Made by a program: the position numbers and the translations under genes
Notes under the pieces: model-generated
What the model saw: the letters and a program-made list of their open reading frames with translations, nothing else
The model's database searches: none
Told to the model about the DNA's origin: nothing
Assembly (NCBI GenBank): GCA_964229355.1
Contig: CAXRDE010000009.1
Coordinates: forward strand, 124,001 to 188,000
Direction: 5' to 3'
From: CAXRDE01 sp964229355
Lineage (GTDB): Bacteria; Cyanobacteriota; Sericytochromatia; UBA7694
Length of the DNA: 64,000 nucleotides
In this document: piece after piece, positions 32,883 to 42,308 of the stretch
Numbering within the stretch: the stretch's first letter is position 1
How the letters are laid out: each line of letters opens with the position of its first letter

Positions 32883-34520
32883 ATGGAATTGAAGCACAAA
32901 CTCGATCTTGGCAACATTACCCTCGAAAACTTTTTAGAAGAATTCGATCGGGTAGAAATGGAGCGCCTGCTCTATACCCTCTCGTCATTACACGACATTG
33001 GCGAAGAAATCACCTCTAGCGATACACCTGACATTACCTCATCCATGGCAAACCTGTTGCGCATGATGATGGGCACGGTGCTCTGTACCAAGGCGGCGGT
33101 TTTGCTGTATGCAAAATACAAGTACGCTCTGGAGTCAGTGGTGATCCGCAACATGGACAGCAGTTTTTATCTGCGTCTCAACCCCAAAGAGCTTTCAAAG
33201 TGGTCTGAATACAAATACCCCCTCCGTTTAGAAGAACTCCAGGAGGCCTTACCCGGTTTTTATGAAACCCACCACGAGAAGCTCGAACAAAGCGGTGTGC
33301 AATTGCTGGTGCCCTTGATCGTAAAAGACTCCCTCGTGGGTTGTCTCCTCATTGGCGATAAGCTTCATAAAGAAGAGTACACCCCCACCGACCTGATCTT
33401 GTTGGCCATGATTGCCCGTCAAGTGAGTATCGACATCTACAAGTTTGTACTCATGAACGATCTCAAACAGACCAGCGATAAACTGCGCAAACAAAAAGCC
33501 GAGCTGGTGGAAGCCAATATGGGCGTGCAGAAGATGTCAGAAGTGAGCATGCGCTTCATTTCGATTCTGGACGAAAATAAACTCTTCTACGCCATCATGG
33601 ATGAAATGCTATCCTCCACGTCGGCCAGCAAAGGGGTTATTCTCAAAGTAGATCGGGCGCAGGACTCTTTGTCCGTAATGTGTTGTAAAAACACCGAACC
33701 CTTTGCCCAGCGTACCTTACTGCCCTACCGGGCTTACGAGAGCCTGGTCCAAACCATTGAAACCGGCGAGCCCCATATTTGCATGCTCGAAGAAGGCCGC
33801 ATTTGGCAGGTAGAAGCCCGTTACGCCTTGTTTGTGCCCATTGTCAGTAAGCACGGTACCGGCAATAGTACCGTCAACTATGTGCTGGCCGTGTTTGACA
33901 AAGAAAAGCGCGGCGGCGGCTACTTAACCTTTAACGAGCGCGATGAAGCCATTTTGGTTTCCTTTGCCAACTACGCGTCAATTCTCATTGAAAACGTTCG
34001 CAACTACGAATTGGCCACTAAAGACAGCATGACCCATTTGTACGTGCGCCGATTCTTTGACCAGCGCTTAAGCGAACAAATTGAAAAATCAAACCAATTC
34101 AACACGGGCTTTTCGCTGTTGATTATGGACATTGACCATTTCAAACACGTGAACGATACCTTTGGTCACGGCATTGGCGATCAGGTCATTAAACTGGTAG
34201 CAGCCACCATTCAACGAAATATTCGCACAGAACTGGATATTCCTGGCCGTTACGGCGGAGAGGAATTTACCATCCTCATGCCTGAAGCGGATAGTGAACG
34301 AGCCGTCATGGTCGCTGAGCGGATTCGCCAGGCCATTGAGAACACAGACGTGTCACATCTGGTCACCGGACGCAACATTACCGTCAGCATCGGCGTTGCT
34401 ACGTTCCCTCAACATGGCACAAAACCCAAAGAGCTCATGGAAGCCGCTGACATCGCCCTGTACCGTTCTAAAGGCGGCGGCCGCAACCGCGTGAGCGTTT
34501 GTGATGTTGAGGATATCTAG
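32883..34520 (+). CDS. GAF-domain diguanylate cyclase (GGDEF)
   Basis: The 545-residue soluble protein has two GAF-like sensor regions (about 55-200 and 220-385), then a GGDEF domain with RYGGEEFTILMPEAD near residue 458, the active-site signature for c-di-GMP synthesis. The usual inhibitory RxxD site, five residues before the signature, reads TELD here, so product feedback may be lost. The cyclase lies in the RsbW-STAS operon, so partner switching may control it. A second c-di-GMP gene (HD-GYP) lies downstream of ligA. The start has no strong Shine-Dalgarno. Confidence 0.93.
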   Translation: MELKHKLDLGNITLENFLEEFDRVEMERLLYTLSSLHDIGEEITSSDTPDITSSMANLLRMMMGTVLCTKAAVLLYAKYKYALESVVIRNMDSSFYLRLNPKELSKWSEYKYPLRLEELQEALPGFYETHHEKLEQSGVQLLVPLIVKDSLVGCLLIGDKLHKEEYTPTDLILLAMIARQVSIDIYKFVLMNDLKQTSDKLRKQKAELVEANMGVQKMSEVSMRFISILDENKLFYAIMDEMLSSTSASKGVILKVDRAQDSLSVMCCKNTEPFAQRTLLPYRAYESLVQTIETGEPHICMLEEGRIWQVEARYALFVPIVSKHGTGNSTVNYVLAVFDKEKRGGGYLTFNERDEAILVSFANYASILIENVRNYELATKDSMTHLYVRRFFDQRLSEQIEKSNQFNTGFSLLIMDIDHFKHVNDTFGHGIGDQVIKLVAATIQRNIRTELDIPGRYGGEEFTILMPEADSERAVMVAERIRQAIENTDVSHLVTGRNITVSIGVATFPQHGTKPKELMEAADIALYRSKGGGRNRVSVCDVEDI

Positions 34521-36526
34521 TGGACGTTTCGAGCCTTTCTGCCCACACTGAAATTCAAAACTTGCGGGAGCACCTGCACCGTCATAATTACCTTTACTAC
34601 GTTTTAGAGCAGCCGGAGCTGAGCGATGCGCAATACGACCAGCTTTACAGACGTTTGGTGGACCTGGAAATGGCACACCCCGAACTCATTAGCACAGACT
34701 CGCCAACCCAAAGGGTCGGAGCTAAGCTGGACGGTCGTCTGCCCGTCGTCACCCACACTCACCCCCTGTATAGCTTAGATAACGCCTTCAATCGGGCTGA
34801 GCTTGAAAGTTTTCACGAGCGTGTGCTCAAACTTACAGGGGCTACCCAGATTGAATATGCAGTGGAACTTAAAATCGATGGTCTGGCAGTAACCTTAAGC
34901 TATGAAGAAGGACAATTAATTCTGGCAGCCACCCGAGGTGATGGTGTCCAGGGCGAAGACATTACCGCAAACCTTAAAACCCTTCGTTCCATTCCGCTGC
35001 GTTTACAAGGCACTGACTATCCCCGCTCTCTGACGGTCACGGGTGAAGCCTTTATGCCCAAGCTCTCCTTTGAACAGGTCAACGCTCAGCAGGCCGCCGA
35101 AGGCAAAAAACTTTTCGCCAACCCCCGCAATGCCGCCTCAGGTTCTATTCGCCAGTTGGACCCCAGCATTACGGCCTCGCGCCAATTGGACCTTTTTATT
35201 TACAACGGTTATCTGGAGGCTGAAAGCCACAGCGAAACCCTCAAACAGCTGTATGGCTTTGGTTTTAAGATCAGTCCCTATCTCAAAGTGTGCCAAACCC
35301 TCGAAGAGGTCTGGGACACCTGTCAGGCCTGGCATACTGAAGCCCTGGATTTACCCTTTGCCATCGATGGCGTGGTGATTAAGGTCAATAGCATTGCCCA
35401 CCAGCAGGCCCTGGGTTACACCGCAAAAACGCCCCGCTGGGCTATTGCCTACAAATTTCCTGCGGAGCAAGCCGTCACCCGTGTCAAAGACATTACCCTA
35501 CAGGTGGGGCGTACCGGCGCAGTGACCCCTGTAGCAGAACTGGAGCCCGTCTTTTTAGCGGGCACACAGGTGATGCGCGCCACCCTCCACAATCAACAGG
35601 AGCTGCAGCGTAAGGATGTACGGATTGGAGACGCCGTTTGGGTCCAAAAGGCTGGGGAAATTATTCCTGAAGTACTCAGCTCAATTCCAGAGCGTCGCCA
35701 GGGAAACGAGCGCGTTTTCACCTATCCGGAGGCCTGTCCTGTGTGTCAGCACACGCTGGTCCCCGATAGCGACGGCCCGATTATTCGCTGTCCCAATGAA
35801 GCCTGCCCTGACCGGGTGCGCGGCAACTTAATTCACTTTGTCTCCCGCAAGGCCATGGATATTGACGGACTTGGGGAAGCCTTAATTGAGCAATTGATGC
35901 ACGAGGGATTGGTACGCAACGCTGCAGATTTATTTTATCTGACGGTGGACGATCTCATTCACCTTGAACGTATGGGGAAAAAATCCAGTGAAAAACTGAT
36001 CGAGACCCTGAACGAAAAAAAACACAATGTGGATCTGGCGCGCTTTCTACACGGTCTGGGCATTCGCCATGTGGGTTTAGGTAATGCCCGACTCCTGGTA
36101 GAACACTATCCCAGCTTGTCAGCCCTCCAGGCGGCAAATCGCGAAGATCTTGAGGCCATTAAAGGGGTCGGACCGCAAATCGCCGAATCTGTCACCCGTT
36201 ATTTTAAAGTGCCTGGCACCCAGACCCTGCTGGAACGTTTTTCGGCAGCGGGGCTTTCCTTTGCGGTGCCCGAAAAAAAATCTACTACAGGCGCCTTGCA
36301 GGGTAAAAGCTTTGTCCTCACCGGAACCCTCCAGCAAATGGGACGCTCAGAAGCGGCAAAAATTCTTGAATCTCTGGGGGGCAGTGTCAAGGGTACTATT
36401 TCAAAGCAAATAGATTATGTTATTGTAGGAGACAAACCCGGTAGCAAGGCTGCAAAAGCAGAGAGCCTTGGCATCACGCTGCTCACTGAAGCAGACTTTT
36501 TAGCATTGATTGACGTGGAAAAATAG
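34520..36526 (+). CDS. ligA: NAD-dependent DNA ligase
   Basis: Seals nicks with NAD as AMP donor. The 668-residue protein shows domain Ia with HNYLYYVLEQPELSDAQYDQL, the adenylated Lys in ELKIDGLAV (Lys118), then the OB fold, a four-Cys zinc finger (CPVC and CPNEAC), helix-hairpin-helix repeats (GLGIRHVG, IKGVGPQIAESV) and a C-terminal BRCT domain (ALQGKSFVLTGTL). Translation starts at GTG: its G is the last base of the cyclase stop (TAGTG), and GAGG is eight bases upstream. It is therefore coupled to the diguanylate cyclase gene. Confidence 0.97.
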   Translation: MDVSSLSAHTEIQNLREHLHRHNYLYYVLEQPELSDAQYDQLYRRLVDLEMAHPELISTDSPTQRVGAKLDGRLPVVTHTHPLYSLDNAFNRAELESFHERVLKLTGATQIEYAVELKIDGLAVTLSYEEGQLILAATRGDGVQGEDITANLKTLRSIPLRLQGTDYPRSLTVTGEAFMPKLSFEQVNAQQAAEGKKLFANPRNAASGSIRQLDPSITASRQLDLFIYNGYLEAESHSETLKQLYGFGFKISPYLKVCQTLEEVWDTCQAWHTEALDLPFAIDGVVIKVNSIAHQQALGYTAKTPRWAIAYKFPAEQAVTRVKDITLQVGRTGAVTPVAELEPVFLAGTQVMRATLHNQQELQRKDVRIGDAVWVQKAGEIIPEVLSSIPERRQGNERVFTYPEACPVCQHTLVPDSDGPIIRCPNEACPDRVRGNLIHFVSRKAMDIDGLGEALIEQLMHEGLVRNAADLFYLTVDDLIHLERMGKKSSEKLIETLNEKKHNVDLARFLHGLGIRHVGLGNARLLVEHYPSLSALQAANREDLEAIKGVGPQIAESVTRYFKVPGTQTLLERFSAAGLSFAVPEKKSTTGALQGKSFVLTGTLQQMGRSEAAKILESLGGSVKGTISKQIDYVIVGDKPGSKAAKAESLGITLLTEADFLALIDVEK

Positions 36527-36544
36527 TCACAAGAGGTTGAGAAC

Positions 36545-37282
36545 ATGGAAGCCATTATGGCCCTGGGCCCCAAAGCCCTTTCACTTTATGCCGCCCTGGC
36601 ACTTTATATTGCCTGCGGCGTTTACGCATTGATTTTAATTGCCCCCCGTTTGGGCTCCGGTGATAACGCGCGGGCGAACCTGCTCAAAAAGAAACCCTCC
36701 CAGTATACAACTGACGATATCCTTGCTTTGAGCGTCATGGCGGATGAGTATGAGCTGGCACAAGATCCCTATAGCGCAAGCTATATGGCCGATCTGGCCC
36801 TCGACATTGCTGACTATTACGAGTTGTCTGATGAAGACAAGGAGAGCCTGCGCATTGCGGCCCTGCTCCACGATGTGGGTCAAATTGAAGAGTACGACTT
36901 CATTCAAGAAGAGCGCGCGCTGCGGCACGGTGAGCGCCTTGAGCTCGAAAATCATCCCATTTGGGGATACCAACGCATCAAAGAAATGGGCCCTGAATAC
37001 GAAAAAGCCGCCCTCTGGGTGCGCTGGTCTCATGAGCGCTGGGACGGTACGGGTTATCCCGATGGTCTACAGGGTGAACACATCCCGGTACCTGCACGCA
37101 TTCTGAGTATTGTGGATGCTTATTGTGCCATGATGCAAGATCGCCCTTATCGCGGTGCGCTCAGTCAGGAAGAGGCCGTGGCAGAGCTTAAGCGTTTTGC
37201 TGGCATGAAATATGATCCTCAAATGGTCCAGATGTTTGGCGCTGGAGAAGGTGCAGAAAGCACCGCTCTGGAAGTGGTCTAA
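36545..37282 (+). CDS. Membrane-anchored HD-GYP domain protein
   Basis: The 245-residue product has one N-terminal transmembrane helix (about residues 13-32), then an HD-GYP domain: LLHDVGQIEEYDF near residue 110, HPIWGYQRIKEMG, and WDGTGYPDGLQGEHIPVPARILSIVDAY near 170. A C-terminal helix has RFAGMKYDPQMVQMF. HD-GYP proteins hydrolyse c-di-GMP or bind it; the HD and GYP residues are present. It follows ligA by 18 bases with AGAGGT before the ATG, and together with the upstream cyclase gives opposing c-di-GMP activities in one locus. Confidence 0.92.
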   Translation: MEAIMALGPKALSLYAALALYIACGVYALILIAPRLGSGDNARANLLKKKPSQYTTDDILALSVMADEYELAQDPYSASYMADLALDIADYYELSDEDKESLRIAALLHDVGQIEEYDFIQEERALRHGERLELENHPIWGYQRIKEMGPEYEKAALWVRWSHERWDGTGYPDGLQGEHIPVPARILSIVDAYCAMMQDRPYRGALSQEEAVAELKRFAGMKYDPQMVQMFGAGEGAESTALEVV

Positions 37283-37348
37283 ACCCTGAATCGCTGCAAG
37301 AACTTATGCAAGAATTAACCTTTGCATAACTTCAAAACACACTCAAAT

Positions 37349-37387
37349 TAACCTCGTGATCTTATAATAGGAGAAGAAGCGAGGTTA
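37349..37387 (+). promoter_or_regulatory. Promoter region with 8-bp inverted repeat before the 202-residue gene
   Basis: TAACCTCG (37349-37356) is matched by its exact complement (37380-37387). Between them lie a perfect TATAAT (37363-37368) and AGGAG. The arms flank the -10 and the ribosome binding region, suggesting an operator or a structural element; no -35 is evident. Confidence 0.45.
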
Positions 37388-37393
37388 TTTTTT

Positions 37394-38002
37394 ATGGTAC
37401 AAGGTGTCGGTGGCTCTAACCCCTATTATGGTTACGCCCCATCTTCCACAGGTTCCCCCCCAGCACCCTCTCAGGGTGTAGCACCTACCCAAGCCTATCA
37501 GGCAGATGCATATGCCGGCGGCAATTACTACATGGCCAACACCAGCATGGCTGCCAGTGGCTCCATTTCAGCCATCGTTTCTGATCCCCAGGCCGCTTCT
37601 CGCTTTTCATTGTTTCTGATCAACACCCCCGATCGCTTACTCACTGTAGGTGCGGGCATGGGTGCCATCGGCAGAGGTTTTTTAAACCTTCTGGCGGGCA
37701 ATGTACCCCTTTTCACCTCTTCAGCACGCAGTACCGAAATCTCAAACAATGTGCGCCTGTGGATGAGCTCAGCGGATTTAATGCGCACCGGGGCCAACGC
37801 AAACCACGCCGTGTTGCTTCAGGATATTGGCATCTGGAAAGCCCAGGACCTGGCCGTGTATTACAACCCCGCAGACCAGGCCGTGCTTTCACAGCGTATG
37901 GCCGCCGCCGCCGCCGCGCGGGGCATTGCAGACGTTCCCAGTCCCGCTATGATTGGTGGCTTTGTACAGGCGGCGACCCAAGTCTCTCACTACAATTATT
38001 AA
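37394..38002 (+). CDS. Orphan protein of 202 residues
   Basis: No family was recognised. It has a Pro/Ser/Tyr-rich N-terminus (about 45 residues), then an Ala/Gly-rich helical region with VGAGMGAIGRGFLNLLAGNV, a possible amphipathic or weakly membrane-interacting segment. A globular end follows with QRMAAAAAARGIADVP, which is Ala-rich through GCC codons. GAGG lies nine bases before the ATG. It is a single-gene unit, with its own promoter-like region and a perfect bidirectional terminator behind it. High expression is plausible but not shown. Confidence 0.75.
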   Translation: MVQGVGGSNPYYGYAPSSTGSPPAPSQGVAPTQAYQADAYAGGNYYMANTSMAASGSISAIVSDPQAASRFSLFLINTPDRLLTVGAGMGAIGRGFLNLLAGNVPLFTSSARSTEISNNVRLWMSSADLMRTGANANHAVLLQDIGIWKAQDLAVYYNPADQAVLSQRMAAAAAARGIADVPSPAMIGGFVQAATQVSHYNY

Positions 38003-38030
38003 AACCTGAGTGCGCTATTAAAAAACAACG

Positions 38031-38070
38031 CACTAAAAAAGCCCGGTCATCTGACCGGGCTTTTTTAGTG
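38031..38070. terminator. Bidirectional intrinsic terminator, 40-base palindrome
   Basis: A 19-bp perfect inverted repeat around a two-base centre. The GC stem (38041-38049 with 38052-38060) is bordered by A6 and T6 and by CACT/AGTG. It separates two convergent genes. Confidence 0.93.
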
Positions 38071-38076
38071 GATATC

Positions 38077-39795
38077 TTACTCTGTTACAAAGGACAAGGT
38101 GCTATAAGACACCCGGTAGCCCTGAGCAAAGTTCGTTGGGCCTGGATTTAAAAGCTGTGTTTTAAACCCACCTTCGCCTAAGATATTAAAGGTACCAATA
38201 TCGAAGTCAGTGGCAGAAAGCTGTAAACGATAGCTCTGGCCCAATTTCAAGCTAGAAGGGTGCTCAGAACCGAAGTTCGGGTAATCTACCGTATTGGCAA
38301 GCGTGTAAGCTTCCCAGCGGAAATCTTCAAAGGCTTCGTTGTGCAGATTCAGCTGGTAAGAGTTTACGTTGACCTGAGGGTTCCAGGAGATACGCGGTGT
38401 GGTATCACCAATTGAAAAACGGGTCTGATTAATGTTTGAAAAGCTGGTTTCTTCACCCAATTGCGTAAACACAGGTGCTGGCAAGAATTGACGCGTGACC
38501 GTACTGCCAATTTGCAGGTTGGGCACCACGATATCGCTGCCCATTAGGGACGAACCACTGTGAGCCACCACCGTGAAAGAGGTATTGGGTAAGCGCGGTA
38601 CGCGAATCGCCTGGTTCATGCGCGTACTGGTGTTGTCGTTATACTTGGCCACCAGCACACGCCCACCGTTGGGAAGATTCAGATACACATGGACCACCAG
38701 CCCCTGTAAGCGGGTTTCCCCCGCAGCGGCAGAGAGATCAAGTCTAAGCTCTCCAAAGGCTTCTGGGCTTACCAAATGGTCAAAGGACAACAATAAGTTG
38801 GTGCTGTCCAGAGGCACTGGCGTACCATCTTCGGTGTCAGGTGTTGGGGTGGGTACGGGCTGAGGAGGTGCCACAGGCACCTGGACAGAAGGACTATAGC
38901 CATACTGGGTAATCACGGACAATTTGCCCACGTCTTCCATAACGTGGGTAAACAGAGCACCCGTGGTGCTGGAACGGTTGGCCAACACGCGAACGTCTAA
39001 ATTAAAGCGACCTGTTTTAGGATCCACAAAGGCTGCGTTAGAAATCGATTGTTGACCATCGGCAAAGACCACCAAAGGTCGTTTACCATTTTGAGCCAGA
39101 TTCACCACAGAACCCTGAACATCAAAACTGGCCTGGCGATAGCTCAAACGCTCATTTAACGCATTCAGGTGAATATCACGGCTTACCCCTGGCGGTACAT
39201 TGGTAACCGTAGAGGCCACATAGTTTTCAGAAGCCGCAGAGATGCGTAAAGCGGTATCAAACTCTTGCGTGGTCTCGTAAAAACCCTGTGCATCGGTATT
39301 TAAGGTTAAGGTATCGTCAATTTTAACCACTGCACCCGCCAACGGCTGGTAGGTCATGTTTAGCGGGTTGTAACCCAAAACGCGGCCTTTTACAATCGAT
39401 TTTACGATCGGTTGGGTCGACGTTAGATTACCGTTGGCTTGAATGATCGGTAAGGGGTTAAAACCAATCTGGTTGTCAATATTGGGCGTTAAATCAGCCA
39501 GAAACGGTGTGGCTGTGGGTGAGGGCAAAGGTCCGTCTATTGCCGGATTACTCGAGGACACCGGCAAAAAGGGTCCCAGGGGAGCGGAAGGAAGCACCAA
39601 CGGCTGATCCGTGTTGCTACCGGGCTGCGGCAGAAAAATAGGCAGGCTAGAAGACACGGCATTGGGGTCAGTGACCACGCTGCCATTACCATTTGCGGCA
39701 GTATCCCGTGTGTTAACCAGAAAAGGAACGGTACATCCCACGGTGGTGGCGACACCCAGGGTAAGCAGGATCCATCGAGAAGCTTTCATTTTCAT
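38077..39795 (-). CDS. Large lipoprotein with carboxypeptidase-regulatory-like domain
   Basis: The 572-residue product has a signal peptide with lipobox VGC, a Ser/Pro-rich linker to about residue 130, then a beta-sandwich segment resembling the CarboxypepD_reg fold (VKGRVLGYNPLNM, PLAGAVVKIDDTLTLNTDAQGFYETTQ). The rest is beta-rich, with a PTPTPDT linker near residue 325. No catalytic residues are evident, so a surface-binding or structural role is likely. It starts at the TAA of the 837-residue propeller lipoprotein (TAATG) and ends at the perfect terminator, so these two form an operon. Confidence 0.82.
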   Translation of the reverse strand: MKMKASRWILLTLGVATTVGCTVPFLVNTRDTAANGNGSVVTDPNAVSSSLPIFLPQPGSNTDQPLVLPSAPLGPFLPVSSSNPAIDGPLPSPTATPFLADLTPNIDNQIGFNPLPIIQANGNLTSTQPIVKSIVKGRVLGYNPLNMTYQPLAGAVVKIDDTLTLNTDAQGFYETTQEFDTALRISAASENYVASTVTNVPPGVSRDIHLNALNERLSYRQASFDVQGSVVNLAQNGKRPLVVFADGQQSISNAAFVDPKTGRFNLDVRVLANRSSTTGALFTHVMEDVGKLSVITQYGYSPSVQVPVAPPQPVPTPTPDTEDGTPVPLDSTNLLLSFDHLVSPEAFGELRLDLSAAAGETRLQGLVVHVYLNLPNGGRVLVAKYNDNTSTRMNQAIRVPRLPNTSFTVVAHSGSSLMGSDIVVPNLQIGSTVTRQFLPAPVFTQLGEETSFSNINQTRFSIGDTTPRISWNPQVNVNSYQLNLHNEAFEDFRWEAYTLANTVDYPNFGSEHPSSLKLGQSYRLQLSATDFDIGTFNILGEGGFKTQLLNPGPTNFAQGYRVSYSTLSFVTE

Positions 39796-42308
39796 TACCA
39801 GGCCACATCCTTGTGTAATTTATAAACAACCCCGTTGCCTCCGCCAAAGAGAGCAAAATTAGTGTTCCCCATTAAAACGGGTTGGGTTTCTGCGCGATTG
39901 GGGATACGTCCTTGGGAGTCAGGAGCGAGAATGGGGAACGTGTCATTCAAGCGCTCAGCATTGCTTTCCAAAGGCAGCAAAACACGATTCATAAAAATAC
40001 CGGTGGTCCGGGTCGGATCGCTATCTACCGTTAAGAGCTTATCGTTGTTAATAATCAACGGGCGAGAACGCGATAAACTGGTCAGAGCCTGGTTGCTTTG
40101 GTCTGAACGACCGGCTTGTAAAATCAGGTAATCAGCGCTGTTGGCAAAGGCAGAGTCTGAAGCGTAGTTCAGTTCAAACAAGGTATTACCGTGCTGAATA
40201 TACACTTCTTGACCGTTCCCCCGCAACACAGGACTCGACACGATATTGCCCGAAGGGTATTTTTGTGTCGGCAAGACGCGACCAAAAGCCTGGGCATTGG
40301 GCTTGACAATATCCAGTACATCGCCACCTAAAGGTGCATCTTTTAAAGGAGAGACCAGACGAATGCGACGCGTCGAAGCGGTCACCTGAGACACAACGCC
40401 ATATTCGTAACGACCGTGAGTGCTTCCATCCCGTCGTTTCAAACGAACCGTCTGCCCCGCGCGGAAGTCCTTCACATCGGCCAGTTCAAACTCCTGGGTG
40501 GAATTGCTATTGCCCACCACTTCATTGTAGAGTTTTTCAAATACCACGTCGTTATCCTGAGCCATTTTGGCATCAATCAAGGTACGTAAGGCAGCTCCAG
40601 GAACAGTGATTTGGGTAACCACTTCATCTTCATCGGCATCTTCCCCAGGAGACACCTGAGCAATGCCTGCATACCTGGTGCTAGAGCTGCTGTCACAGTC
40701 CGCGTTGGTGTTACTGCAAATTTGCACTACCGGCTGCCCTGACAAGTTGGGGAAACGGAGATAATCCCCAGGATTCAACCCTACGTTGCGACCAATCACA
40801 AATTGAGAAACCGGATCTGCACCCACAGCAGTAGGTGTCGGCGTGGGTGTGGGCGTAGCGTCGGGTGAAGGAAAGGGTGTAGGACGCACAGCAAAGTTGG
40901 CCAGAGAGACTTTCTCAGCCCCAATCAAAATGGGATCTGGGCTGGGAGAAGCAATCGGGAATAGACCGTCGCCGACAAAGGTCACTTCACGGTCTTCGGA
41001 AATCTCATCAATTTCACCATACAATGTGCCATTAGCGCTTTCAATACGCACAAAATCTCCAGCCTGAAAACCAAAAACCTGAGAGAGTGTAACATCGGTT
41101 TCATTGGGCAGGGGTTCACGATCCGTACGGGTTTCTACCGCAGGACGTATATTGTGATTCGGCCCTAAGATTTGAGGTGCTTCCAGGGGAATCAACTGTT
41201 GTAGTTCTAAAAGGGGGCTCTGCGCAGCCAAAGATAAGGCAATCGTAGAGGTATCATTTAAACGCACCTTGTAGAGGTATCCCCCACAGGTGGCCAGGCC
41301 CACATCTTGCGTCAGGTCAATGGCTAAAGCCGATTTCACCTGACAGCCTTCGCTTCTTACCGTCGTGCTCAAATCCAAATCAGAAACGGTAGCTCCCGTA
41401 TCGCGATTGAGTTTATAGAGTTTTCCCTCTTCAGAACCGACGTAGACATGGCTACCCGTTACTAAGGGAGAAGCAGAAAAGCGCCCTGAAAGCGCGCTAC
41501 TTACGGGTTTAACGTTAAAGACCTGGGTAAAGCTGCTTCCGTTGAAGTCGTAACGGTAGACGCGTCCGTCGGTGGAGGCCAAATACACACGGCTTCGGGT
41601 GCCATCTTGCAAGGCAAAGGGTGACGTGTCTTCGAACTCCGCCTCAGGAATATCCGCAAAACCGGCCACCAGACCCGTAGAAGGATTGACAGCGTACAGT
41701 CGACCCTGGTCGGTAATGGCATAAAGATAGTTTTGACCGTTGGCAGGAGCCACCGCTGGCGATGAGCCTAAAAACTTACCGTTTTCATGCAGAGCCAGTT
41801 GCCATTGCACCTGACCATTTTCTTGCAGGGCATAAAAGTTTGTAGAAGAACCACTGCCTGTGAGAAAATATGCGGTGGTGTTTCCTCCACTGGTAATGGT
41901 TACCGGTACATTCGGCAGATAACCCAATGACTCAGAGCCGGGGAGATTTTTGGCAAAAACGTTTGCAAACCCCTGGGTGTCCTGGGGATCTTTGGGCGCT
42001 TTTTCCACATCGGGCAAGGTAAGCGTGGGCTTAATGGCATCAGAAAATGCCTGCGTTGAGAAATCTTGAGCGCCTATAAATATACGATCAGTCGTCCAAT
42101 CCACCACAAAATCTTGACGAAGCGCTGGAAGTGAAGCAACGGGGCCGTCCTCTGTTTGTGGAGTCACTACCTCGCTCTGCGGGAGCGGAACGACCTGGGG
42201 AGAAGATGCTGTGGGTTGGTTTCCGGCACAGCCAATAAGAGCCAAACTGACGCTTAAACCAACTGATGCCACAAGGGGTTTAACAGGAAAACGTGTTGAA
42301 GCAACCAT
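39795..42308 (-). CDS. Lipoprotein with PQQ-type beta-propeller repeats
   Basis: The 837-residue product has a signal peptide with lipobox IGCA. Repeated blade-like motifs follow (YLYAITDQGRLYAVNPSTG, VYVGSEEGKLYKLNRDTGATV, VYRYDFNGSSF), typical of PQQ or PQQ-like propellers. A Pro/Thr-rich linker (PTPTPTPT) separates two parts. The second part has beta segments (FRAGQTVRLKRRDG) and a final pair of propeller-like motifs. No quinone-binding set was identified, so catalytic activity is not claimed. It may be a surface scaffold or a BamB-like protein. TAATG joins it to the next gene. Confidence 0.85.
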   Translation of the reverse strand: MVASTRFPVKPLVASVGLSVSLALIGCAGNQPTASSPQVVPLPQSEVVTPQTEDGPVASLPALRQDFVVDWTTDRIFIGAQDFSTQAFSDAIKPTLTLPDVEKAPKDPQDTQGFANVFAKNLPGSESLGYLPNVPVTITSGGNTTAYFLTGSGSSTNFYALQENGQVQWQLALHENGKFLGSSPAVAPANGQNYLYAITDQGRLYAVNPSTGLVAGFADIPEAEFEDTSPFALQDGTRSRVYLASTDGRVYRYDFNGSSFTQVFNVKPVSSALSGRFSASPLVTGSHVYVGSEEGKLYKLNRDTGATVSDLDLSTTVRSEGCQVKSALAIDLTQDVGLATCGGYLYKVRLNDTSTIALSLAAQSPLLELQQLIPLEAPQILGPNHNIRPAVETRTDREPLPNETDVTLSQVFGFQAGDFVRIESANGTLYGEIDEISEDREVTFVGDGLFPIASPSPDPILIGAEKVSLANFAVRPTPFPSPDATPTPTPTPTAVGADPVSQFVIGRNVGLNPGDYLRFPNLSGQPVVQICSNTNADCDSSSSTRYAGIAQVSPGEDADEDEVVTQITVPGAALRTLIDAKMAQDNDVVFEKLYNEVVGNSNSTQEFELADVKDFRAGQTVRLKRRDGSTHGRYEYGVVSQVTASTRRIRLVSPLKDAPLGGDVLDIVKPNAQAFGRVLPTQKYPSGNIVSSPVLRGNGQEVYIQHGNTLFELNYASDSAFANSADYLILQAGRSDQSNQALTSLSRSRPLIINNDKLLTVDSDPTRTTGIFMNRVLLPLESNAERLNDTFPILAPDSQGRIPNRAETQPVLMGNTNFALFGGGNGVVYKLHKDVAW

